Below are positions 25,055 to 35,351 of a stretch of DNA of 64,000 nucleotides, piece by piece. Every line of letters begins with the position of its first letter. Within the stretch, counting starts at the first letter, position 1. The stretch spans positions 5,081,276 through 5,145,275 of the forward strand of contig JAQFVV010006245.1 of the NCBI GenBank assembly GCA_028023455.1, read 5' to 3'. The position numbers and the translations under genes were made by a program. The notes beneath the pieces were generated by a model, which had not been told where the DNA came from, ran no database searches, and saw nothing but the letters and a program-made list of their open reading frames with translations. The stretch is from Epiperipatus broadwayi (lineage: Eukaryota > Onychophora > Udeonychophora > Euonychophora > Peripatidae).

Positions 25055-25156
25055 TCTAAGCTGAAATTTGCTCAGAATAGTTATACAAATAAAATTTAAA
25101 AATATCTAAGCTGAAATTTGCTAAGAATAGATATACAAATAAAATTTTAAAATGTA
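25055..25156 (+). repeat. two tandem copies of about 52 bp
   Basis: ATCTAAGCTGAAATTTGCT followed by AGAATAG-TATACAAATAAAAT occurs twice in direct succession (from 25055 and from about 25107) with only a few substitutions. Confidence 0.85.
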
Positions 25157-25651
25157 GAAATATCTGATAAATTTCAACTGAGACAAAAGTAATGTATGAA
25201 GTATTTAAGAAATATAAATATATTTAAATATTTCTCATTTTAAAAAAAAATGAATATTTGGAATTTTATAAAATATTTCTAACATTTTAAGATCATTTGC
25301 GCATTTATTGAATGATCATTATTTATGATAAAAGTTGGTAAAAAATATAGCACATCCAACTTAAATTTTTGTAATTCAGGAAAATGATTGGCTTGATAAA
25401 TTGTTTTGGTCAAAATGCACATTAGAAGCTATATGCAGTTTTTTTCCTAGTGTCTACAAAAGTATAAGTGAAATAAAAATAGCAGAAATAATAATTTCTA
25501 GAGATTAAAAAAAAACAAAACAATAACTGTGAAATGATTGGGAATGTTGTAGAAGAAAATAAAAGGCTCAAAAATATAAAACAATAATTTGGTACTGGAA
25601 CAAAAATTATTGTGGCAATAAAAAAAAAAAATTGCTCTACAAGTAATATAA
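25157..25651. other. A+T-rich DNA without a recognisable gene
   Basis: No feature was recognised; A runs are frequent. Confidence 0.55.
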
Positions 25652-25855
25652 ATAATCATTAAAACCAGTCAACAATTAGACAATTCCAATATCAATTTCA
25701 ATCAACAATTTCAAACTGTTGGCAAGCAACCTCTTTTTAACAATAGAGGTGGAATTTTTATTGTTAAATGGTTGCCTTGACAACAGTTTGAGATTGTTGA
25801 TTCTTATTGATATTGGGATTGTCTAAGTGTGACTGGTTTTATGATTTCTTTGGGC
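25652..25855. mobile_element. palindromic fold-back element of about 200 bp
   Basis: AATCATTAAAACCAGTC at the left end pairs with GACTGGTTTTATGATT-like sequence at the right end, and pairing continues through ACAATTAGACAATTCCAATA, TCAACAATTTCAAACTGTTG and GCAACC to a central AGAGGTGG. Arms are roughly 85-95 bp with moderate divergence. It encodes nothing. It abuts the hammerhead-A array that starts about 20 bases later, which may be coincidence or part of the same composite. Confidence 0.75.
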
Positions 25856-25969
25856 ATTATTCCACTTATTTAAATATAGGGGATTTAAACTCAGACTTTC
25901 AAGCATCCTTCAACTATCCACACTATCTCATACTTCTGATGCACATGACCACACACAGTAAAAAAGATA

Positions 25970-26030
25970 AATAATAACCAATATATGTATTTTGTGCTGA
26001 ACCAGCACTCATCAGTTGGTCCAGATTATC
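25970..26030 (-). ncRNA. hammerhead-A copy in the inverted arm, inactivated
   Basis: On the minus strand CTGATGA (26015-26009) and stem II GTGCTG/CAGCAC are intact and followed by AAAA instead of GAAA, the same change as in the copy at 27.13 kb. Those two copies therefore look closer to each other than to the complete copy. Confidence 0.75.
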
Positions 26031-26639
26031 ATCTCCCATATATATATATAATCAATGTTCAGCTTATAGTAAGATAGCAAATCTTTATACTTTAATGGAC
26101 AGGCTTCAATCTACTCCAATCTCCAACTCTTCAGATATCCATACCATTGAAAATCTGATAATAGAATGCCCCAATCCCATGCTGATACCAATATTGTTGT
26201 TATGCCCATGTTGACCTCAAGTCACCCTGACCCCTCATGTATAGGACAGTATCCATTTAAATACATAGAAGAAGGATGGTCAGAATGCAGGTTTAATGTG
26301 TAAGATTTGAAATATAGGTATTCTTATCCCTGGAACTTAATTGTAAATATAGGGAATTTGAACTCACATACTTTCAAGCAACCCCCAACTATCCACACTA
26401 TCTCATAATATTGATGCACATGACCACACACATGTAGAAAAAATAAATAATCACCAATATATGTATTTCATGCTGAACCCCCACTCAACATGGGATTTGG
26501 ACATTCTATCATCAGATTTTCAATGGTATGGATGGCTGAAGAGTTGGATGTTGGAGTAGATTGAAGCCTGTCCATTAAAGTATAAAAATTTGCTATCTTA
26601 ATATAAACTGAGCACTGATTATATATATGTGTGGGAGAT

Positions 26640-26700
26640 GATAATCTGGACCAGCTGATGAGTGCTGGTTCAGCACGAAATACATATATTGGTGATTATT
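26640..26700 (+). ncRNA. hammerhead ribozyme, type I, complete core (family A)
   Basis: All invariant parts are present in order. Stem I 5' strand: GATAATC (26640-26646) and ACCAG (26650-26654). Core CTGATGA (26655-26661). Stem II GTGCTG (26662-26667), loop GTT, CAGCAC (26671-26676), six perfect pairs with the preferred G-C next to the core. GAAA (26677-26680). A short stem III (ATA-CA-TAT) then gives A as the cleavage nucleotide (26688). The 3' strand of stem I, TTGGT (26689-26693) and GATTAT (26694-26699), pairs with ACCAG and ATAATC. The predicted cut falls after 26688. Stem III is short and A+T-only, as in many retroelement hammerheads, which often work as dimers. The other three copies in this array have lost the core. 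Confidence 0.85.
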
Positions 26701-26734
26701 TATCTTTTCTACATGTGTGTGGTCATGTGCATCA

Positions 26735-26795
26735 GTAGTATGAGATAGTGTGGATAGTTGAAGGTTGCTTGAAAGTCTGAGTTCAAATCCCCTAT
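26735..26795 (+). promoter_or_regulatory. tRNA-like A-box and B-box in the hammerhead-A unit
   Basis: TGGATAGTTGAAGG (26751-26764) resembles an RNA polymerase III A-box and AGTTCAAATCC (26780-26790) a B-box. The spacing is at the short end of the range for tRNA genes. Both are kept in the inverted copy near 25.9 kb (with one change in the B-box). This could be an internal pol III promoter or a tRNA-derived part of the repeat. Confidence 0.4.
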
Positions 26796-27111
26796 ATTTA
26801 CAATTAAGTTCCAGGTATAAGAATGCCTGTATTTCAAATCTTACACATTAAGCCCGCATTCTGCCCATCCCTCTTCTATGTATTTAAATGGATACTGTCC
26901 TATACATGAGGCATCAGAGTGACTTGAGGTCAACATGGGCATAACAACAATATTGGCATCAGCATGGGATTTGGGCATTCTATCATCAGATTTTCAATGG
27001 TATGGATGGCTGAAGAGTTGGAGGTTGGAGTAGATTGAAGCCTGTCCATTAAAGTATAAAGATTTGCTATCTTAATATAAACTGAGCACTGATTATATAT
27101 ATATGGGAGAT

Positions 27112-27172
27112 GATAATCTGGACCAACTGATGAGTGCTGGTTCAGCACAAAATACATATATTGGTGATTATT
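27112..27172 (+). ncRNA. hammerhead-A copy, inactivated
   Basis: CTGATGA (27127-27133) and the six-pair stem II are intact, but GAAA has become AAAA, removing an invariant G, so cleavage is not expected. It lies 472 bp downstream of the complete copy in the same orientation. Confidence 0.75.
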
Positions 27173-27320
27173 TATCTTTTCTACATGTGTGTGGTCATGT
27201 GCATCAATAGTATGAGATAGTGTGGATAGTACAAGGTTGCTTGAAAATCTGAGTTCAAATCCCCTATATTTACAATTAAGTTCCAGGGATAAGAATGTCT
27301 GTATTTCAAATCTTACTTAT

Positions 27321-29160
27321 TAATTATATTGCAAAATTCTATAAATAATTATATTGTGAAAAAAAAACAAACCCCAAAGCATTCTCAACACTTATAATAG
27401 CAAACAAGTGTCAGTGACAGTACTGAAAAATTTAAAAGGCTGAAATGAACTCTGGGGTGGATAAGCTACTACAAGAGATAATTAATGAAAACATAATTTA
27501 AATACAAGGAGATTGTAAAAGAATTACAAAATAACTACATGTGAGACATATGTATGAGAAAAAGAAACTATAGAAAATTTCATTAAAATTAAAAGGCTAT
27601 ACTGCAGAGAATTGATATTAGTTGAAAATAATGATATAGAAAATAATTTAGTTGCTGACTCATTTTTACCTTCTATATATGTATTGAAACAATACTAAAA
27701 AAAAAAAACAATTCTGGGATGAATTATTCCATCCTAATTTTCAGCTAAAAAGATGTGATGTGATGTATTGTGGCTTCTCCTTAAACGAAGTCAAGAATAT
27801 CTCAGCAATTATGCCCAGATAAACCTGTTAGCCACTTTATTTTCCATTCCCCACTCTGAATTTTCTCATATTCTGCTCCAAAATATCTTCTGTTACCATA
27901 ATATAAAAGTACTGAAATAAATATATTTAAAGATGTTTCATAAATATACAGTGATAAGATCAAAAAGTCAATGAAGCAAGTAAATATTAACAAATTTTCG
28001 CAAAAAAAAGTCATTTATTATGAACTTGAGCACATTTTCATGGAAGAGGCAGACAGACTTTGTTTACATTACAAAGATTACATTCTAATATATTACTCAA
28101 AAAATTCCGTAAAATACAAACACAATCTTTTTTTTTTTTTTAATTTAATATACTTATTCAAATAAATATGTATAAAAACACCAAACATTTTCTTTGAAAA
28201 CTTATTATTTAATGATTCAATAAATTCAAAATCATTACTGTTTCCAATTGTAACCGTGATTATTATCAAGGCAATCTCCTTAATCTCAAAAATAAAAACA
28301 ATTGGTACGGAAGTTAAAAGACAAAAAAAAATAGCACCGTTTAATGTACTAACTTGTTTAACCATTGCAAAATTGAATTTTAATTTTTTTGGCCATACTC
28401 ATTATGCGTAACTATTATTGATAATTGACTTTAAAAAAATCTTAATATGGAAAAACGATAATACCAATTTGTGTGAGAAAGTAAATATATCATTTAAATA
28501 TTCATAAATGTAAAAAAGTAAAAGCAAATTGTAGATTAATCCCACTAATTAATTAAATTATTTAAAATATCCGCCTGAGGTAAAATTGCATAACGTCCTC
28601 CATAAGTAAAATAAATAGCATTCTGGATGATGTTAAGAATTCTTAAAAATTTAAATAACGAAAATACTTAAATATCATAACACAATGTCAAGCAATTTTT
28701 TAATATTTTGAAAATTAATATAACAGGCGAAAAGGTGTATTAAGAATTTACCCATATATATATATAGACTATAATGACATTCACATAAAATAAAAAATGA
28801 CATTCTAACAATGAAGCAGTTTATGCACTACTCTTTATAAAAAATGACATGATTTATATTAAAAATAAAAATGGGAACAAAAACTATCTTACTTTTTGGA
28901 AGATTATACCAGAACTATTACAGAAGAAACAACCATGTTTTGATAATGCAATGCGCCCTCTAACAATTTTTTGAAACCTGCGCAGATTTGTAGTTTCATC
29001 ATTTCACGCACCTAACAACTTGAATGATTAACTTCAAAAATACAATGTGAAACTAAACTTCAGTAGTGACTTAAAAAGAATATTGATTTTAGAATCTTTA
29101 TCTTAGTAATTTCCGTTCATTTATATGTGTGAAAATACATGTGAGTAAGCAAATAATTTT
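27321..29160. other. A+T-rich DNA without a recognisable gene
   Basis: No feature was recognised. The overlapping frames at 27802-28014 (minus), 27971-28165 and 28093-28365 (minus) have no known motif. CG dinucleotides become somewhat more frequent from about 28.9 kb onward. Confidence 0.5.
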
Positions 29161-29260
29161 CCGCGGTTTACCAGGCCAGAATGTTTAGAAGCTATTTGGA
29201 TTGATCCTTGCCTTTCTTATGCGGTAGAGACTTATAGAGTCGCGTTTGCAGAAAATCAAG

Positions 29261-29321
29261 ATGCTTTTTCAATCTCTTTTTACAGTAATATTTTTTCTTT
29301 ATTCAGTTTATTGCAAAAGAG
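29261..29321 (+). CDS. candidate first coding exon with signal peptide and splice donor
   Basis: From ATG at 29261 the exon encodes MLFQSLFTVIFFLYSVYCKR plus one further base, then stops at a consensus donor (AGAG|GTAAGT, intron start 29322). The peptide has the shape of a secretory signal: a short polar start, a hydrophobic core LFTVIFFLYSVY and a plausible cleavage after Cys18. A phase-1 intron just after a signal peptide is common in genes for secreted proteins and receptors. The 100 bases upstream are markedly less A+T-rich than the window average and contain CG dinucleotides, as a 5' untranslated exon might. I found no acceptor exon that I can support downstream, so the rest of the gene, if real, lies beyond recognition or beyond the window. 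Family unknown. Confidence 0.35.
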
Positions 29322-30780
29322 GTAAGTACTTATTTCAATCTTATTTCAGTTCAGTAATTATGCGCTCTCAATATATTTACACTTGAATGTGTATGTGCGC
29401 ACACACACGCACATGTTTATATCTTTAATGCATGTGAGTTGTTTGTATTCATGTCATTATTTTACAGTATACTTTCAAGCTTTTTTTTTTTTTTTACTGG
29501 ATTTTTAAATAAAATTTTAGTTTAGAATGAAAAATATACTTCCTCTTAACTTTTCTTTCAACGTAAAATAAAATGGTCAACACAATTCAATTAAAAAAAG
29601 TTGATATATATAAAATGTATATATGTTAATTATATTAAGGTCTATTGTTATTAATTTGCGTTTTATTTTATATGTGTACAATTTTAATGCTTTACATTTT
29701 GCATTGTTGCTAATATTGTTCTGCTTTTAATCTTCTAAATACAACATTTTACTTTCTTAAAATATTTTTTCAGTCTTTTTCCTAATACTATAATTTAGTT
29801 AACATATATTGTTTTATTATTAATTTTCTTTGTTTTGTTGTTGTTGTTGTTACTACTAGCCTATAGCGTCTGCATTTATAGTTTTCTTTATTTCCGCCGG
29901 CTGTTTGTTAAATTTGCGTCTCTTCAAACCACATGTTTTAGAGTATTAAAAAATCGTACAACTTTTAACATCGTCTAACATTTTGTTGTTACTATAATAT
30001 TTGAATTTATTTACAATGTATAGTGATATAAATTGCGACTGAAATATATTATTTATAAGTGACGTTAATAAATTCATCACAGTATAACCGTTTTCGTGAA
30101 TTTTTTAAAACATTGCGATTATTCAAATAGACTTAATTTTTTTTATTATCTTAAAAGTCATAATATTTCATTTATTATATGTATTTTGAAAACCGTTCTA
30201 TTATCTTTGTTTTATAGTATAACTGAAACTACTACCCGCAGTTGACGTTAAGAGACTACTCATCTTTTCGTTAACCTTGTCTACTCGCGTGACGTCACTT
30301 CAAGCTTCTTTATAGAGAATGGCCTAGCGTTTATTATAGGTGAAAACGATTTATGTATTGTCATAAAAAGTAATTAAAGTTACGAAATAATTTATCTGAT
30401 TTATTTTTATAAAGTGCGTTGAAAGTTAAAATCTTTTGATTTCAATTAATAGATGGAATAAATAATTTAACTCATTGTATATTACTACAAAAGAAATGTA
30501 CTGTGCGTATTCATTTACTGACAGGAACAGAAGATTATAATAATTACGAGAGATTTACTCTGAGGATATATTCATCTTTAAAATAAATTTTAAGTTTTTA
30601 AAAATAGTGATGATTTTGATGTTCACATAGAGACTTTTTATTACCAAAAATATTTAAATTTCTGGCCAGATTGTATATGCAGTAAATCAAAATAAAATGC
30701 TTTAAGTCGCAGAGAAAACAAAACCAACTACCACGATGATTAAATAAGCGCATCATTGAAGGTTCGCAATCTTGGACACA
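29322..30780. other. low-repeat stretch with higher CG content, possible intron or regulatory DNA
   Basis: No transposon was recognised here. A TG/CA-rich microsatellite lies at about 29390-29415. A palindromic TGACGTCA, the consensus cyclic-AMP response element, occurs at 30291-30298, with a TATAGAG string about 15 bases further on. If the exon at 29261 is real this is its first intron. Confidence 0.4.
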
Positions 30781-30804
30781 CTTAAATTTTTATTGACTTT
30801 GCAG

Positions 30805-30836
30805 TATAAAAGTTTAAAGCACAATCTGTCAGTTTC
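30805..30836 (+). promoter_or_regulatory. candidate core promoter: TATA box plus initiator
   Basis: TATAAAAG (30805-30812) is followed by TCAGTTT, a match to the arthropod initiator consensus TCAGTY, with the presumed start A at 30831. The 26-base distance is slightly shorter than usual. No clear coding exon follows, and both strings are common in A+T-rich DNA, so this is only a candidate. Confidence 0.25.
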
Positions 30837-30839
30837 TCC

Positions 30840-31585
30840 ATAGGTAAACTGTTTTTGCTCAAACAGCAATCACCGGGAGAAGTGTTTTGCCAGACAATCT
30901 ATTCAAAGAATATTTTCAATACAACGAATAAACAAAGCCTGATTATTTAAGAATGAAAACTCCAGTGTTCCAATGAAGGATCTAGAATAGCCTGGAAAAG
31001 TTCATTTATTCATTGCTTTCAGTGGAAATACAAAACTTTTATCAGAAGATTGACAGTTAACATACTAGATTTTATTGTGTCAAAGACTCCAGTTTCCACT
31101 AATTATGCATAGTCAGGAGTCCTTATTATCTTAAAAATAAAATAACCATTGCGAAAGTCAAACTCACCATACTTTCAACCATACATGTCCGATCATTCTG
31201 AAATTGTCGTTGAATTCCTCAGAGTTATTTAAAACTGAAATCTACATGAATATCATCAAGACTAGGAAGCCTTTGAAGCAATCCGAATTATCTGATGTAA
31301 AGCACTCTGGACCTGTCCAATTCTAAAGCAATCTGACACATATATTGCAATAACAATCCAAATACTTTAGGTGGTAAAAGTCAATTCAGTACCCTACAAA
31401 CAAGGCTATTTCCTCTTGAAGTTGTTATTAAAACAATTATAATTAAAAATAAGCCAATTTAACATTAAATTATAATAGAAATCAATATTTGTTTTGAATA
31501 TCATTTTACTATCTCTGACTAAAATATTCTCAGGTAATCTTATTTCTTTTTTTCTCGCTGCATTTATGTCACTTAGTGATGCTAG
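30840..31585. other. no recognisable gene
   Basis: Mixed-composition DNA, less A+T-rich than most of the window up to about 31.4 kb. No frame of useful length and no repeat were recognised. Confidence 0.5.
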
Positions 31586-31589
31586 ATAG

Positions 31590-31850
31590 TACTGCTTAAT
31601 ATATTCCTATTCAATACTATTTTATACAATATTCCCAGACTAGTTTCTAGTTTAAAATTTTCATCAGTGAAGTGCTTGGGATTTTAGAGTAATGGTTATA
31701 GATATTTTGAATCTAGTACTCTTTTCTTCAGCAATTATCTTTTACTCTTTGTTTTACTATCAAGCTATCATTTCAAATTGAAAATCATTCTTGATTTCAA
31801 TCTAAGTCAGCTTGTTTATACTCTTATCACTGTATGGTAAAAAGTAAAAA
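31590..31850 (-). repeat. old hammerhead-B repeat copy
   Basis: CAATATTCCCAGACTAGTTT and what follows match the hammerhead-B units at 41.3 and 62.4 kb, and the similarity continues into the CTAGATCTTAGG, ACCTTTTATC and TTTCAATCTAAG positions of those units in decayed form. On the minus strand CTGATGA (31667-31661), GAAAC and the GTC triplet are all intact, but stem II has decayed to A/T-rich sequence that barely pairs. Confidence 0.65.
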
Positions 31851-32535
31851 AGTTTTTCTTTTGTTTTTTCTTATTATACCTAATCCATCACTTTTTATTT
31901 TTTTAATTTTGCATCTCAATTGTATCCAGAATATTCAATGCAAGTTACTTTAAATTTTTGATATTATATTTTGTTTATCATTTATATAATTAAATGAACT
32001 GAAAATTTAATGACTAATTTGTATATTTATATCATTCAAGTGTTTTCCAACTGTAAATATTCCATTACTTGTCATAAATATCCATTCTATTGTAAGTTCT
32101 TTGAACTTTTTTCCCACTAAGTAAGTAAAGGGCAGAAAATAAGTATTATTCCATATTTGAATTTAATAAATTTTCAGGAAGTTCTGTCAGTAATTAAATC
32201 AACACAATCCTTTTTTTTTATTATTAAGACACCCCTGAAAGATTTGCCATTCATGAAATTTGAAAATGGTGTTAATTTAACTGAAGTATATGATATGTGG
32301 GAAAGAAAATGTAATATGAGTACACAATTTTTACAATAAATATATACAAATATGTAGAAATAAAGAAAAACTTGGTTGAATATAGGAGCATGATACCGCC
32401 TCTTTGTATAAGTAATGACGTCTGCATCATATTGCAGTCAGAGTTCTTACTATTTTACATAATTCCTCATCTAACAACCTAGATTAATTGGCATCTTTAT
32501 CCTCTAGCATATTATAGCTAAATATATATTTATTT
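31851..32535. other. A+T-rich DNA without a recognisable gene
   Basis: No feature was recognised. The 60-codon frame at 32157-32339 has no motif. Confidence 0.5.
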
Positions 32536-32539
32536 ACCA

Positions 32540-34170
32540 ATAAAAGTCTTAAGAGTGTAAAACAACATTTTGGTATTGGTAGGAAATTTATATCTGCAAT
32601 AAGAAAAAAAGATGGAATTATTACTAAGAGAGATGACATCATGAAACGGGTAGAAGACTTCTATCAAGAATTATATAGTAATAAATAATAAGTATCTCCT
32701 ATATCTATTATATCTTCCAAGTTGCCCAGAATTTTAAATGAAGAAGTGAAACATGCAATTGAATTTATGAAGAAAGGAAAAGCTCCAGATAATGATGGAA
32801 TTATAATTGATATATTAAAAAAAGCAGGTGAAGAAATAGAAATTTTTTTATCAAAGTTATATACCAAATGTCTAAATGATAAAGATGTACCAGATGATTG
32901 GAAGAATGCAGTAATAATATTAATATTTAAAAAAGGTGATAAAGAAAACATTCAAAAGTACAGACCTATCAGCCTTTTATCAGTTTTATGCAAAACTTTT
33001 GCCAAGATAATTACAACTCATCTACAGAGAACATTGGATTTCCACCAACTAAGACAACAAGCTGGTTTTAAAAGTGATTTTAGTATAATAGATCATATCC
33101 AGGTATTGAGAGAAGTTATAGAAAGTGCAAATGAATAGGAGTTGCCATTATGCTTTGGATTTGTAGATTTTGAAAAGGCATTTGATTCTATAAACATTTC
33201 TTCAGTGATTAAAGCATTGGATCATCAGAGTATAGATCCAGGAGACTGTCATATTTTAAAGAATATTTATAAAAATGTAACAGCAACAATTGATATTAGG
33301 GAAGACAACATTGAGAAGGGTGTAAGACAGGGTGACTCCATATCCAAAACTTTTTACAGCAATGCTGCAAGAAGTATTTTGTGGATTAAAATGGAAGCTG
33401 AAGGAGTGAAAGTAAATGGAGATTACTTAAGTCATTTAGATTTTGCAGATGATGTAGTTGAATTGCAAATAATGCTTTACAGTTGCAGGAAATGTTGCAA
33501 GAATTATCAGATGAAAGTAAGACTAAAGATAAATGTTAAAAAGACTAAAGTAATATTTAATGGATTTTCTCAAAATATGAAAATAAAGATTGATTATGAT
33601 GAGTTAGAACTTAATAGTTACAAATACCTTGGTCAGATTATTAATACAGATGGAAACATAATGGATGAAATTAATCATAGAATTAAACTTGGTTGGAGTG
33701 CTTTTGGTAGAAATAACTTGATACTAAAAAGAAATATGCCTATGTGTTTGAAAAGGAAGGTTCTTAATAAATGTGTTTTACCAGTTCTTACTTATGCATC
33801 TGAGACTTGGACACTTAATAGAAGAGCAATTCAGAACTTCAGACCATTCAAAGAAGTATGGAGAGATGGGTAAGAGAACAAACAAATGTTACTGATCTCA
33901 TTGAAAAAATTAAAAGACTGATGTGGAGTTGGGCTGGACATATTGCTAGAAGAGATGATAATAGATGACAATTGAAATCTTAAACTGGATTCCAAGATAT
34001 TGTAAAAGACCCAGAAAGGCACCACATGTGAGATGGATGGATGAAATAAGAAAGTATGCAGGGGTGACATGGAGAAGAGATGCTAAAGATTGGAAAAGAT
34101 GGATTGAACTTGGAGAGACCTTCATTCTGCTGTAGATTGATAATGGTTGATAATGATGATGATGACTAAA
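32540..34170 (+). mobile_element. RTE-type non-LTR element, 5'-truncated copy
   Basis: The copy begins within the reverse transcriptase region near 32540 and ends at 34170 in the simple tail TGATAATGATGATGATGAC, the TGATGA-type end of RTE elements. It lacks the endonuclease. It shares a long stretch at protein level with the copy at 44.7 kb on the opposite strand, so both belong to one subfamily. Truncation at the 5' end is the usual result of incomplete reverse transcription during insertion. Confidence 0.92.
32722..33873 (+). pseudogene. RTE reverse transcriptase, broken
   Basis: The frame carries the reverse transcriptase palm in order: the finger region (APDNDGI), KNAVIILIFKKGDK and YRPISLLSVLCK, GFVDFEKAFDSI (motif A, catalytic Asp), EKGVRQGDSIS (motif B), HLDFADDVV (motif C, FADD catalytic pair), NSYKYLGQIINTDG, and PVLTYASETWTL of the C-terminal region. 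One in-frame TAG at 33136 splits the frame in two. Further damage includes a deletion in the EIDLR loop before the EKGVRQG motif, a lost stretch after FADDVV, and a frameshift and deletion near 33860. It cannot make a working enzyme. Confidence 0.92.
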
Positions 34171-34681
34171 TCAGCTATGATCACTGAAAAAATATTCTTT
34201 GGCTTGCTTATTTTCTAGAATGATTTCCAATGTTTATTTGGCTTGATTTGAACCTCAAATTAGGGTATAGGAAGCAGATTTGACACACTCTAGTAAGCAA
34301 AGTCGCACACTTCTATTTTAAAAACTCTTACTAATTTAACAAAATATATAAGAAATTGTAAATATGGAAGTTAATAAAATGTCACTGGGAATGAATAAAA
34401 GAAATAATAAATAGAACAAAAAAACAAAGTTAAATAGTAATAGGAAAACTAATGACATTAATAGAGAGGAGGAGGATTATGTTGTAATAAGCACTAATTA
34501 AAAAATATGCAGTGAGACTGTAGCAATGTAATTCTAGATTATAAAAATATTACTTCTGTTCAGATGTTGAACTGCAGAAACAAAATAGCAAAAATGATCA
34601 AGGAAAATAACTATTTTGTAATGATTTTTTAGTGTTCATTTTCTCTATTATTATAAACTGATGAATTAGAATCTTCTAATG
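34171..34681. other. A+T-rich DNA without a recognisable gene
   Basis: No feature was recognised. Confidence 0.5.
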
Positions 34682-35150
34682 CAGGGGTCAGCAAATTACA
34701 ACTTATAAACTAAATGTGGCGCTTTGATCCCAATCTCATGGCTCTTTTTATCATGATAAACATAAACACACTTTCTATTCTTGTAATTTGTAAATAAATA
34801 TTTTGATTCTAGAAGAGGGAAAATGTGCATTATAATGTTGTATCTTGAATTCAGCCTTATTATAGATATGATGAATAATTAAATATTAGAAATTTATGAA
34901 TAAATCAAATTTTCAATTTTTTATTAGCTATTTTTAAGAGAAATTTTATTTTCTCTAGGATATATACAGATTTGATTGTATTGTATTGTTAAAATAAATA
35001 TTTAAATATATCCACAGCCATTCAGAAATCTGTATTTTTAGAAGCATATTTTTCACCTCTTTCCTTGTGGCTTTTTAATAGAAGGGGAAGGAGGATACTT
35101 CTTTCCTTATGACTCTTTAATGGGGAAGGGAGTGAGATTTAAACAAAATA
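34682..35150 (+). mobile_element. hAT-like transposon fragment (5' end)
   Basis: CAGGGGTCAGCAAATTAC at 34682 matches the terminal repeat style of hAT elements (CAGGGGTCAGCAAAC), and the following AAATGTGGCGCTTTGAT and TCATGGCTCTTTTT resemble the GTGGCTCTTTG repeats inside such ends. GTGGCTTTTTAATAG and ATGACTCTTTAATGG recur near 35070 and 35110. I found no matching right end (a TGACCCCTG), so the right boundary is a guess. Confidence 0.5.
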
Positions 35151-35351
35151 CCTCTTCATGTTAACTTAGCCATTCCCTGTTTTAATGCTTCATATACAAT
35201 TACCATTGTTTGCAAATTTATCTATATTCATAAACTAAGTAAATAGTTAATCTCTGTTTTGGAATCTGAAGTTATTAATTTATGATTGGGGATACTTTCC
35301 CATCAACAATAGTCATTAAAATTTTGCGTTTGTGATGTACAATGAAAATTA

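Larger units (their letters stand above)
25876..27320. repeat. hammerhead-A array: inverted and tandem units of about 472 bp
   Basis: On the right, units run on the plus strand: CATGGGATTTGG starts one at 26490 and the next at about 26962, a period of 472 bp, the second unit ending incompletely near 27320. On the left, the same sequence runs on the minus strand from 26488 back to about 25876, so the two halves join head to head at about 26489. Each unit holds one hammerhead position and, about 90 bases downstream, a tRNA-like pair of boxes (TGGATAGTTGAAGG and AGTTCAAATCC). No protein frame is conserved between units. One unit per retrotranscript, RNA-ribozyme content and head-to-tail periodicity resemble retrozymes or PLE terminal repeats. 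Confidence 0.85.

Noticed and set aside
26930-27157. 75-codon minus-strand frame as a gene
   Set aside because: It runs through the non-coding hammerhead-A repeat and is not conserved in the other units.
32664-32951. 95-codon minus-strand frame
   Set aside because: Antisense shadow of the RTE reverse transcriptase at 32.7 kb.
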